Assembly (NCBI GenBank): GCA_013420905.1
Contig: JAAXNY010000009.1
Location: 2,914,001-2,978,000, forward strand
From: Collybia mongolica
Taxonomy: Eukaryota > Basidiomycota > Agaricomycetes > Agaricales > Clitocybaceae
DNA length: 64,000 nt
Direction of reading: 5' to 3'
The stretch's first letter is position 1. The number at the start of each line of letters is the position of its first letter. A program made the position numbers and the translations under genes. The notes under the pieces are model-generated. The model saw only the letters and a list, made by a program, of their open reading frames with translations, had not been told where the DNA came from and did not search any database. Of the stretch, positions 24,171 through 33,299 are shown piece by piece.

Positions 24171-27019
24171 GAATGGCTCTGCCAGCTTGGCATCGTCGCA
24201 GCCTATGTTTTTCTCATTTACGACCGACAATGGATCCCGCACAGGACATGACACCGATCTCGACGACCTCGACGACCCACATCTCAGACAGAGTGCAGCG
24301 AGTAGAGGTCCTGCTCACCATGACGAGGATGGAGGAGAGGATGACGACCCATATCTACGGTTAGATGAGGAGGAGCGGACGGGGCGGACGGGGTTCAATT
24401 CAAGACATTATAATCCTCAGTCGATACCTCTCATCGCATCTGAGGACGGTTCACTGAGCTCAAACTCCCCCAAGGGATGGCTTGCGCACCTTGCCTCTCC
24501 TATGATGAGACATTCTCGTTCACCGTCGCGGTCACCGTCAGAATCTACCGACTCCGATCCTCCACCAGACATGTTTACTGCTGAAACGATTCGTATTCAG
24601 CCACCACCTCCACCCACAACGAGCAGAGCGCCTGTATCATTATCTTTAACAGAATCCCTACTACCCAGAGATGGCCGTTCCCGACCTCTCGATGTGTTCT
24701 CACTGCCTGACCCACGGCACACCCCCAGAGGTCGTCGAAAATACAACGACTCGATATGGACGGCGATATGGTGTACGGGAGTCTTATTCTGCATATTCTT
24801 TTCCATTCTCCTTCTCTTCGTGACACGCAAGCCCCCCAAATCCCCACGGGTCACTTTGCCGTACACGACCCTGTTACACACAGTGCCGATGCTTACGATC
24901 CTTACATTTCTGAGTGCACTAGCCGCTTATACGCATATCTTTCTGTTGCGGATATTTGTGCGTCCCGTCATGGTTGCGACGTCGGTGTTTGTGCCTGCAA
25001 CGCTATTTATCTCAGCCATCTGGGCATTTGTGGGAAGCTTCATGTGGGATGCAGATACAGAACCGACATGGGGAGAGACGGTTGGGTAAGTCTTCTATCA
25101 TCGTTATCGATCTTGCATGGGAAAGATACGGCTGCCATGTGGTCATAGCTGTCGAGATCCCGGGATCACGAAAGTGAAGAGTTTTGCCGAACTTATCGCT
25201 TCCCTGCGCCTATCCACACTTGCGTCTTCATCTCTGACTAACATATACTTTCAGGCTTCGGCTTTTTTCCATCGTTCCTCTGGTGCTTTCCCTCCTCACA
25301 GCTCGTCGGCTTCTCCACTTGCCCCGAGAAATCCATACAACCTCATCAACTCTGACGCTAACGACGGAACTCCTAATTGCCAACCCGTTTTTGCTTGCAC
25401 TTTCACCTGCAATTCTACTCGTCACCCTCCTCACTTCAATACCTTTCCTCACGCTAATATTCCGGCTGTTGTTGATCGGATATGCCTCGCATCCATATGA
25501 AGGTAGTCCGGCTTGGGAATGGCGTGTCTACGGGTGGGCGAATTGGGCAATTGTAGCAACAGTTGCTGTGTGGTTGTGGTCGTGGGGTGTCGCGAGAGGT
25601 ATCCTTAGAACGACTTGTGCTAGCGTAATAGGGGCTTGGTATTTCGCTGAGTATGACATTTCTCTCCCATACTTAGGGCAGAAACTTACGCTATATTTGT
25701 GCGACAGTCCTGAAGTCATGCCACCTCCGCCAACATCAACACATATCATACATGCCGCACTTACTCGTTCAACTGGCCCTTCTTTAGGGTCCATCGTTCT
25801 CTCGGCACTTCTCCTCACAATAATTCGACTCCTCGCGCTCCTAACGCTTCTGCTTCAGAGGCTTCCGTTCTATATACCTGCGCGCGCCTTTTTCCTCATC
25901 ACAGGAATCCGCATGGCAGTCGGCTACCTCGAGACTGTCACGACAGCCTTGAGTAAATACGCGTTAATCTATTCTGGCTTGACTGGAGATCCTTTTATGA
26001 ATAGCGCAAGGAGAGCGCAGGCCCTTACCGGCACAGTTGAAGCCAAAACAGGAAAAGCTGGCAGGAGACGTTTTAGTGCAGAACGTAAACATCTCATCTT
26101 GTGTATTTTATCTACATACTTTACTAACACGTCCATTTGCAGCGCCTCTGATGTTGCTCACGGTCGCTCCATTGACATTAACTTTCCCATTTGCCCTAAC
26201 GACATATCTGTTCGTGGCACATACGCTCAATGTCCCCGAACAGGCTTTGGGTGCTGCAATGCTGGCTGGCGGTGTCACCGCGCTTGTTGGCCTATTCTGT
26301 GTGGGTTTGGTCAAGGACACGTAAGTTCCACAAAATTCCATTCAGCTATCTTAATCAATGCCTTCACAGGGCGGATACACTCTATATATGCTACTGCATT
26401 GATAAGGATACTGGGGAACGACGGCAGGAAGCCGTTTTCGTTACTGTGAGGATCTTAAATTGGCTCTCTTTTTTGCAATTTCTGAACAGTCGTTCAGTTT
26501 GAGTACGAGCCCCAACCTCAGAACCGTGGTCAATCACAGCCAACCGGTCCTCAACTTCAACATTCACGTACATCTACAAATAGGACCACGGGCCATCGCA
26601 ATATGGCCAAGCAAAGTCATGTTTATCCAGAACCGCGCCAACCTCAACAGCAGCAATCACAGCAGCAATACATGCCATCCGCATCGACCTCACGGTACTT
26701 ACCCCGCCAGCCGCTTTCCCCGCCCCCAGCGGCATCCCCATTGGCGCCAGCCACTGAGGTGGACGACCTTGATCCGTTCGAGCAGAGCTACGTGGAAGAC
26801 AATACGAACATGGCCCGCACTATATCTCCCCCTCGACAGCGCCCTTTGCAGACCAGTAGAGAGCTTAACATGAAGAGTAAGGTAGATCTGCGGCGATATT
26901 CAGTTTCGCCTGAAGGAGGCAAACACCAACATGGGGATGCCGGTGACAGTAGCGATGATGAAGGCCCAGCGGATGGATCTCAGTTCTTCCCTGGGTCCGG
27001 GTTTTTTGGAACGAGTTAG
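24121..27019 (+). CDS. SLC44/choline transporter-like (Pns1-related) membrane protein
   Basis: Polytopic membrane protein of the CTL/SLC44 family; fungal members are usually called Pns1 and their substrate is not settled. Five exons (24121-25085, 25255-26084, 26143-26320, 26370-26445, 26498-27019) give 856 aa. About 210 N-terminal residues are hydrophilic and acidic/Ser-rich, followed by roughly ten hydrophobic segments, for example SIWTAIWCTGVLFCIFFSIL, TILTFLSALAAYTHIFLL, IVPLVLSLLTARRLL, WAIVATVAVWLWSWG and LMLLTVAPLTLTFPFALTTY. The family signature DTLYICYCIDKDTG follows the last helix. The C-terminal 170 residues are Gln/Pro/Ser-rich and cytosolic. Intron 1 (169 bp) is unusually long for this genome. 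The gene is bracketed by segmental duplications that contain broken pieces of its 5' and 3' ends; this copy appears intact. Confidence 0.9.
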
Positions 27020-27337
27020 ATGTTTTAAAGGGTTTTCATGAGAATCAACTTCCTAGGAATCATTAATGACACTATTCGCTGGGACACCCTGCCACCACAT
27101 GATAGAGCTAAATTAATTACATTTCTTTCTTGCTTCCCGGCCTTTGGGTCATCTTTTGCTTTCCCAAAATTGTTTGTATATATATCATTAGCTTCTTTTG
27201 CATGTATCTACAGAATAAGAACAAGATGTTCTATCTGCTCTTCGGCACTCACTCTCAGCACGATGTGACTTGTTGCAACGTTTCTTCCCGTCATCTATTT
27301 TAAATATGGCAGTGCCTCCCTTGGGTGAAGGCCGTTA

Positions 27338-28523
27338 CAGGTGTTTCGGAAAAGCTTGTCCCACGTGCGTTTGAGCGATCTTTAAATAAAAAAAAGGCGA
27401 AAAATCAAAAAATTCGAACCGGCACCATTCACGACGTATGGGACTTCAAGACCATGCTAATTCATTATATAATTGCTGATGTGAAGCAGTTTGTGCTCCA
27501 GCTTGTTGATGAAGGGTGGCAGATTGACAATGTTGCAGCTTTGGTGTCTTGGTAAAAAGCATTCGACACCGGGAAGAAAATTACACTTCATATGACAGCA
27601 TTATTCCACAAGATCTTGGACTTAGAGAGGTATAATGAAGATATGGATTAGACTACAATAAGAGAGTACATGAGTACTATTTATACTAAGTGTGAGTATT
27701 GTGTAAGTAGTTCCTACTAGAGGTTACAACAATGGTCCTAGGATATGGTCAATGCTAAAAGAAAGAGTATAAGAGGTGATTATAACCAAAGGGAACAAGC
27801 ATGACTGGTACATGCGAAGGTATCAGCGCCAGCGGGACAAGTATGGGTCCAGATCGAGGAGAGTGCTATAGCATCTTGCCATGGATGGAATCCAGCAATG
27901 GTCCACAATGAGCGGATGGTGGAAGGGTTGCTCATTGCCTGAGCTATCTGAGTCTGGGGGTTGTCAGATTTGTGCTTGGTTGCTGTCCTCGCACCTTGTT
28001 GTGAATGTGTTTGAAGATGTGTGTGAGCAATTCTTGATTTGACAACTCTTAATACTGCTCTTGCCGTTTTGTTCCCTTAGCAGGTGTGCAAATCTTGATT
28101 TTGGCTTAAGTGTCGAGCTTCTTCTGCAGACTTCTCAGTTATGTACAACTTTGCCGAGAATCATACACACTTACCCTTAGAATTTGGACCTGTCTCGCTT
28201 TCTTCCTCTACCTCTTGCTCCTCTAGGATCGACCTGACCCCGGGGTTGGCGCCTTTGTCGCTGAGTTGTTCGATATTGCTCGAGTCGGTCTTTGCCTGCA
28301 AAACTGGCAGATCATCAAATTCTCCATCTTTTTCGGCTGGATCTTTGGATGATGGGAAGCCCAACTCATTATCCAACTCATAGTCAGACATATAGAGTGT
28401 TTAAAGAGTGTGGAGAAGCGTAGGGTCTGTGTTGAGGAAGCATAGGTGTTTTTCTATTTTTTCTATTTATTTTATTTAAAAATCGCTCAAACGCACGTGG
28501 GACAAGCTTTTCCGAAACACTTG
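27338..28523. mobile_element. 1186-bp DNA transposon, 54-bp inverted repeats, TA target duplication
   Basis: The ends (27338-27391 and complement of 28523-28470) match at 52 of 54 positions and begin CAGGTGTTTCGGAAAAGC / CAAGTGTTTCGGAAAAGC. TA dinucleotides flank it (27336-27337 and 28524-28525). Unit 2 has the empty site GTTACATAATTTG with TA at 31362-31363. The TA duplication suggests the Tc1/mariner superfamily, though another TA-targeting group is possible. A short acidic exon-like frame starts at 28391 (minus, MSDYELDNELGFPSSKDPAE) and ends at a good GTAAGT donor near 28156; I could not identify a transposase in the rest, so the element is probably internally deleted. Confidence 0.85.
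28161..28391 (-). CDS. Small acidic frame inside the 1186-bp transposon
   Basis: ATG at 28391, about 130 bp inside the right inverted repeat. The frame encodes roughly 75 residues rich in Asp, Glu and Ser (MSDYELDNELGFPSSKDPAE at the start; LEEQEVEEESE near the end) and stops just after a strong GTAAGT donor. A possible continuation after splicing reads KIKICTPAKGTKRQEQ near 28080. It may be the first exon of the element's own protein. No family is recognised; it could be chance, although the acidic composition is coding-like. Confidence 0.3.
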   Translation of the reverse strand: MSDYELDNELGFPSSKDPAEKDGEFDDLPVLQAKTDSSNIEQLSDKGANPGVRSILEEQEVEEESETGPNSKGKCV

Positions 28524-28608
28524 TACATAATTTGATGCACAGCTGTGATTCCACACCGTGTACGTGCATCACCTGAAAACAAAAGGCATTCACTGGCAAG
28601 CTTTCGAT

Positions 28609-30255
28609 ATGAATACTCCGTTTGCCCATAGATTCGATACCAACTACACACCTACAGACGACGAGCTCAAACAGATCAGGGAACTCATTGCCCAGCCGTT
28701 AACACAGCGCAATAATCTCGACGCCGAAATCTCGAGGCTGCAGGCCGAACGAAATCAGCTGGACTATTTCATTACGCATCACCAGGCCTTGTTGTCGCCC
28801 ATCCGCAGAATTTCGCCTGATATACTCCAGGAGATATTTGTGCGATGCCTCCCCACCAAGCATAACTCTATTATGAGTCATCGAGAGGCCCCCTTGTTGT
28901 TAGGGCGCGTGTGCAGCCACTGGAGAAATCTCTCGAGGGCCATTCCCGAACTCTGGTCGAGCATTCATATCTCGATTCCGGAGCCGTGTTATGGCGCAAA
29001 GCCAGAAGGTGATATGATCTTCGTACAGGCTATCACGGAATGGCTGGACAGGTCCGGTGCTCTCCCTCTTTCGATATCCGTCCATGAAGCTCCCGTTTGG
29101 CACCCAGCCAAAGTGGAAACCGACATTTTCTCACATCTGACATCGTTATCTGGTCGATGGAAACACGTTGACTTGTCAACGTATCACCCTCCATCTCATT
29201 TGTTTTTCATGCCTGTAGAACAGTTCCCGCTACTTGAAAGTTTTTCCATCAACCCCTACGAAGACACATCCCCATACCCAATTGGTTCTGTACTGCCAAG
29301 CGCATGCGGTGTATTCCAGGCACCTCGTTTGCAAGGATTATTAATTTACTCCTCCTTGCTTTCTACCAATGTTCCAATCAGTTGGTCGCATCTCACCGAA
29401 CTGATAGTTGGGGGGCGAACGCGTCGGCTACGGAAGGACACCGCTCTTGCAATTCTGGGGCATTGTAAGAACCTTGTCAGCTGCACCCTGGAGCTTCAAC
29501 CACTAGATACATTTCTTCAAACAGAGAGCAGTACCCTAAATGCCGGAGTGACAGTCCCTCTCCTGAGGTCTCTCGCTGTCCAAGGAGGGGAGGATCTCGG
29601 CTCTTTCTTCAACAACTTGAACCTCCCCGTGCTCCTTCGCTTTACCTTTCATATTGATTCTAGCGATAGCACCGGCAGGGTATTCGACGGGCCCCAACTC
29701 TACGCCTTTCTTGGTCGTTTGAAGACTCTAGACAGCCTTTCTCTTACTGCCCATTCCCTTCCCCGCAAATCCTTAATCAACTGCATCACTGAGATACCAA
29801 GTATATCAAAGCTACACCTCTATTTCTATGGTACATGGATAGCACCGGGAGTACCTGACACATCCGAAATCAATCACCCGATCGACGATCATATTCTCGG
29901 TCTTCTCACACCGACTTCTATAAACAAGCCACTATGCCCTGCTTTAACAGTTATAAACTGCGATGCCAGCGTGGTCTCCGATGATGTGCTGCTCGATTTC
30001 ATTCGGTCAAGGACTACCCTATCCTCTATGCATAATGTACCACGCCTCGACCGTGTAGCCTTTAAGCTGCCCCGCGAACAGGGAGATGATGCGTTCCTTG
30101 TGCCTCCTGAGGTCCTTTCAGAAGGGTCAGAGGTAGAAATCACATACTATGTCCCTTACTCCCCACCACCTCGAATTCTATACCCTTGGCGTGGTGTCCG
30201 CGAAGAAGACTATTATCCAAAGTTGACTATCCCATTTGGACCCTACACCTCGTAA
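28609..30255 (+). CDS. F-box/coiled-coil protein, intact (unit 1)
   Basis: Single-exon gene of 548 aa. The ATG at 28609 matches the start of its tandem paralog and of the other family members (MNTPFAHRFDTNYTPTDDEL). Residues 20-65 are a coiled coil (NNLDAEISRLQAERNQLD), residues 75-130 an F-box-like region (LSPIRRISPDILQEIFVRCL, EAPLLLGRVCSHWRN), and the rest is a Leu-rich repeat-like fold ending with DHILGLLTP, LCPALTVINCDASVVSDD and VLLDFIRSRTTLSS. By family knowledge the F-box would bind Skp1 and the C-terminal part a substrate; the substrate is unknown. The frame is undisturbed. It lies directly downstream of the 1186-bp transposon, which sits about 85 bp before its ATG and may have altered its promoter. 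Confidence 0.85.
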   Translation: MNTPFAHRFDTNYTPTDDELKQIRELIAQPLTQRNNLDAEISRLQAERNQLDYFITHHQALLSPIRRISPDILQEIFVRCLPTKHNSIMSHREAPLLLGRVCSHWRNLSRAIPELWSSIHISIPEPCYGAKPEGDMIFVQAITEWLDRSGALPLSISVHEAPVWHPAKVETDIFSHLTSLSGRWKHVDLSTYHPPSHLFFMPVEQFPLLESFSINPYEDTSPYPIGSVLPSACGVFQAPRLQGLLIYSSLLSTNVPISWSHLTELIVGGRTRRLRKDTALAILGHCKNLVSCTLELQPLDTFLQTESSTLNAGVTVPLLRSLAVQGGEDLGSFFNNLNLPVLLRFTFHIDSSDSTGRVFDGPQLYAFLGRLKTLDSLSLTAHSLPRKSLINCITEIPSISKLHLYFYGTWIAPGVPDTSEINHPIDDHILGLLTPTSINKPLCPALTVINCDASVVSDDVLLDFIRSRTTLSSMHNVPRLDRVAFKLPREQGDDAFLVPPEVLSEGSEVEITYYVPYSPPPRILYPWRGVREEDYYPKLTIPFGPYTS

Positions 30256-30384
30256 TATTCTGGGAGAGATTTTAAACTCGTAGATAAACAGCTTGTTCTT
30301 GTTTCGTCTTTTCTCAATTATTTATTACTCGGCGATCCGAGGTCTCCAACTCCTGGAAATGGCACTGTTGTTCCAAAGTGCAGA

Positions 30385-31120
30385 CACGCCCACCTGCAGC
30401 GCCCTAATGTTGCTTACAGTCGTTCCATTGACGTTAACTTTCCCGTTTGCCCTAACCACGTATCTTTTCGTGGCACGACGCTCAATGCCCCCGAGCAGGC
30501 TTAGGGTGCTGCAATGCTGGCTGGAGGTGTCACCGCTCTTGTTAGACTGTTTTGTGTGGGTTTGGTCAAGGACAAGGACACGTAAGTTCCACGAAAATCC
30601 GTTTCGTTATCTCAAATCAACACCGTCACATGGTGGTTACACACTCTCTATATATGCTACTGTATTGATAAGGATACTGGGGAACAACCTCAGGAAGCCG
30701 TTTTCGCCACCGTGAGGATCTTAATTGGCTCTCTTTTTGCAATTCCTGAACAGTCGCTCAGTTTGGGTACGAGTCCCAATCTCAGAACCATGGTCAATCA
30801 TACCCAACCGGTCCTCAACGTCAACACTCCCGTCCATCTCCAAAAAGGACCGCGGGCCATCGCAATACGGCCAAGCAAAGTCATGTTTATCCAGAACCGC
30901 GCCAACCCCAACAGCGGCAATCAAAGTAGCAATACATGCCATCCGCGTCGACCTCACGGTACTTACCCCGCAAGCCGCTTTCCCCGCCCCCAGTGGCATC
31001 CCCATTGGTGCCAGCTACTGAGGTGGCACCGTGGACGATCTTGATCCGTTCTAACAAAGTAACGTGGAAGATCATGCGAGCGAGCCTGGCCCGCACTGCG
31101 CCCTTTGCAGACCAGCACAG
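30385..31120 (+). pseudogene. Duplicated 3' fragment of the SLC44 transporter gene
   Basis: Aligns with 26128-26840 of the SLC44 gene, including exon 3, two introns and part of the last exon. Disabling changes are visible: where the parent reads GAA CAG GCT TTG GGT the copy reads GAG CAG GCT TAG GGT near 30500, and a 6-bp repeat GGACAA has expanded just before the exon 3 donor. The start of the fragment lies in a former intron, so it never had a promoter or N-terminus. It lies between the two intact F-box genes. Confidence 0.88.
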
Positions 31121-31446
31121 ACCATGTCACGATAGAGCTAAATTAATCACATTTCTTTCTTTCTTCCCTACCTTCCCTTTGCTTTCTCAGAATTGTTTGT
31201 GTATATATCATTAGCTTCTTTTGCATGTGTCTACAGAATATGAACTAGATGTTCTATCTGCCCTTCGATACTCACTCTCAGCATGATGTGGCTTGTTGCA
31301 ACGTTTCATCCCTATTTTTAACATAGGAGTCTGATTGGCGCCTCACTTGGGTGAAAGCTGTTACATAATTTGATACACAGCCTTACTTCCACCAAGTGTA
31401 CTTGCATCACCTGAAAGCAAAAGGCATTCACTGGCAAGCTTTCGAT

Positions 31447-33063
31447 ATGAATTCTCCGTTTACCCATAGATTTGATACCAACTACATACCTACAGATGAC
31501 GAGCTCAAACAGATCAGGGAACTCATTGCCCAGCCGTTAACACAGTGCAATAATCTCGACGCCGAAATCTCGAGGCTACAGGCCGAACGAAATCAGCTGG
31601 ACTATTTCGTTACGCATCACCAGGCCTTGTTGTCGCCCATCCGCAGAATTTCGCCCGATATACTCCAGGAGATATTCGTGCGATGCCTCCCCACCAAGCA
31701 TAACTCTATCATGAGTCGTCGAGAAGCCCCCTTGTTGTTAGGGCGCGTGTGCAGCCACTGGAGAAGTCTCTCGAGGGCCACCCCTGAACTCTGGTCGAGC
31801 ATTCATATCTCGATCCCCGCAACGCCAGGTGAAAATATCTTCGTACAGGCTATCACGGAATGGCTGGACAGATCCGGTACCCTCCCTCTCTCGATATCTG
31901 TCTATGGAACTCCCTTTTGGCACCTAGCCAAACTGGAAAATGAGATTATCTCACACCTGCTGCCATTATCTGGCCGATGGAAACACATTAACCTGTCAAT
32001 ATCTCCCCCCGCATCCGCCTTCCTTTCCCTTTCTACAGAACAGGTCCCGCTCCTTGAAAGCTTTTCCATCAACCCCCACGAAGAGACATCTACGTACCCA
32101 AACGGTTCTGCACTGGCAGGCAAATGTGGTGTATTCCAAGCCCCTCGTTTGCAAGTATTACTAATTTCCTCCTCCTTGCTCTACACCAATGTTTCAATCA
32201 ACTGGTCGCATCTCACCCAACTGATAATTACGGGGCGAATGCGCCGGATACAGAAGGACACCGCCCTTACAATTTTGGGGCACTGTAAGAAGCTTATCAA
32301 TTGCAGCCTGGAGCTTGAATCAACAGATATGCTTCTTCAGGCAGAGAGCAGTACCAGAGTGACAGTTCCTCTGCTGAGGTCTCTCACTGTCCAAGGAGGG
32401 AGTGATATCGGCTCTTTCTTTGAAAACTTGAACCTTCCCGTGCTCCTTCGCTTTACCCTTTATATTGATACTAGCGATCCCACTGGTAGGGTATTTGACG
32501 GTACCCAACTCTATGTCTTTCTTGGTCGTTTGAAGACTCTAGACGTCTTTTCTCTGAATTCCCATTCCCTTCCCCGCGAAACCTTAATCAGCTGCATCGC
32601 CCAAATCCCAAGTGTATCGAAGCTACGCCTCAATTTTTTTGATGCACGCTTACCTGACACATCCGAAATCAATCACCACCCAGTCGACGATCACATTCTC
32701 GGTCTTCTCACACCGACGTCTATAAACAAGCCACTTTGCCCTGCTTTAACAGTCATTCAGTGCGATAGCAGCGTGGTCTCCGATGATGTGCTGCTCGATT
32801 TCATTCGGTCCAGGACTACCCTATCCTCTATGCATGATGTACCACGCCTCGACCGTGTAGCCTTTAAGCTGCCCCGCGAACAGGGAGATGTTACGTTCCT
32901 TGTGCCTCCTGAGGTCCTTTCAGAAGGGTCAGAGGTAGAAATCACATACGATGTCCCTTACGTCCCACGTCGTCGATATCTTGACCTAGACCCTTGGCGT
33001 GGTGTCCCCGAAGAAGACCGTTTTCCAGGGCTGACTAGTCTATTTGGACCATATACCTTGTAA
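31447..33063 (+). CDS. F-box/coiled-coil protein, intact (unit 2)
   Basis: Tandem paralog of the gene at 28609, 538 aa, one exon, starting MNSPFTHRFDTNYIPTDDEL. The N-terminal coiled coil and F-box (LSPIRRISPDILQEIFVRCL) are almost identical to the neighbour. The Leu-rich C-terminal half differs more, including short deletions around residues 130 and 265, as expected if the putative recognition surface is diverging while the F-box is held. The 3' end is again conserved (DHILGLLTPTSINKPLCPAL, VLLDFIRSRTTLSS). No broken codon was found. Its upstream region keeps the ancestral arrangement without the transposon. Substrate and expression are unknown. Confidence 0.85.
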   Translation: MNSPFTHRFDTNYIPTDDELKQIRELIAQPLTQCNNLDAEISRLQAERNQLDYFVTHHQALLSPIRRISPDILQEIFVRCLPTKHNSIMSRREAPLLLGRVCSHWRSLSRATPELWSSIHISIPATPGENIFVQAITEWLDRSGTLPLSISVYGTPFWHLAKLENEIISHLLPLSGRWKHINLSISPPASAFLSLSTEQVPLLESFSINPHEETSTYPNGSALAGKCGVFQAPRLQVLLISSSLLYTNVSINWSHLTQLIITGRMRRIQKDTALTILGHCKKLINCSLELESTDMLLQAESSTRVTVPLLRSLTVQGGSDIGSFFENLNLPVLLRFTLYIDTSDPTGRVFDGTQLYVFLGRLKTLDVFSLNSHSLPRETLISCIAQIPSVSKLRLNFFDARLPDTSEINHHPVDDHILGLLTPTSINKPLCPALTVIQCDSSVVSDDVLLDFIRSRTTLSSMHDVPRLDRVAFKLPREQGDVTFLVPPEVLSEGSEVEITYDVPYVPRRRYLDLDPWRGVPEEDRFPGLTSLFGPYTL

Positions 33064-33292
33064 TTATGTGTGAGACTTTTGAACTTGTGTAGATAAACAA
33101 CTTATTCTTGTCTCGTCTTTCCCCGATTACCATAAGTATGGCACCACTGACTACTGGTCTCCAATCATGAATAAAGATGATGGGGGGTACGGGAACCGCG
33201 GCATCAGCAGGCGATGGAAACTGTGTATGGGACGGCCCTGCGAACCTGACTGAAACGAGCGAAATTGTCAGCACGAACGCTGAGAAAAACAT
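33035..33292 (-). CDS. Small hypothetical protein, possible secreted peptide
   Basis: ATG at 33292 opens a frame of 85 residues. The first 18 (MFFSAFVLTISLVSVRFA) look like a signal peptide, followed by GPSHTQFPSPADAAVPVPP; the remainder has no recognisable motif and overlaps the 3' end of the F-box gene on the other strand. It could be a truncated gene that continues through a missed intron, or chance. I do not recognise a family. Confidence 0.25.
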   Translation of the reverse strand: MFFSAFVLTISLVSVRFAGPSHTQFPSPADAAVPVPPIIFIHDWRPVVSGAILMVIGERRDKNKLFIYTSSKVSHIITRYMVQID

Positions 33293-33299
33293 ATATATC

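Larger units (their letters stand above)
26128..30384. repeat. Tandem segmental duplication, unit 1 (right of SLC44 gene)
   Basis: The SLC44 3' half, its downstream flank and the F-box gene at 28609 recur as unit 2 (about 30385-33170). The left edge is inside SLC44 intron 2 (CACGTCCATTTGCAG versus CACGCCCACCTGCAG). The downstream flank is closely shared (GATAGAGCTAAATTAATYAC, ATATATCATTAGCTTCTTTT). Unit 1 carries the 1186-bp transposon, absent from unit 2. Confidence 0.85.
30385..33170. repeat. Tandem segmental duplication, unit 2
   Basis: Second copy of the block described as unit 1: SLC44 3' fragment, its downstream flank, then the F-box gene at 31447 and about 100 bp of 3' flank (GTAGATAAACARCTTRTTCTTG). 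It lacks the 1186-bp transposon found in unit 1 and therefore shows the pre-insertion sequence. Confidence 0.85.
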
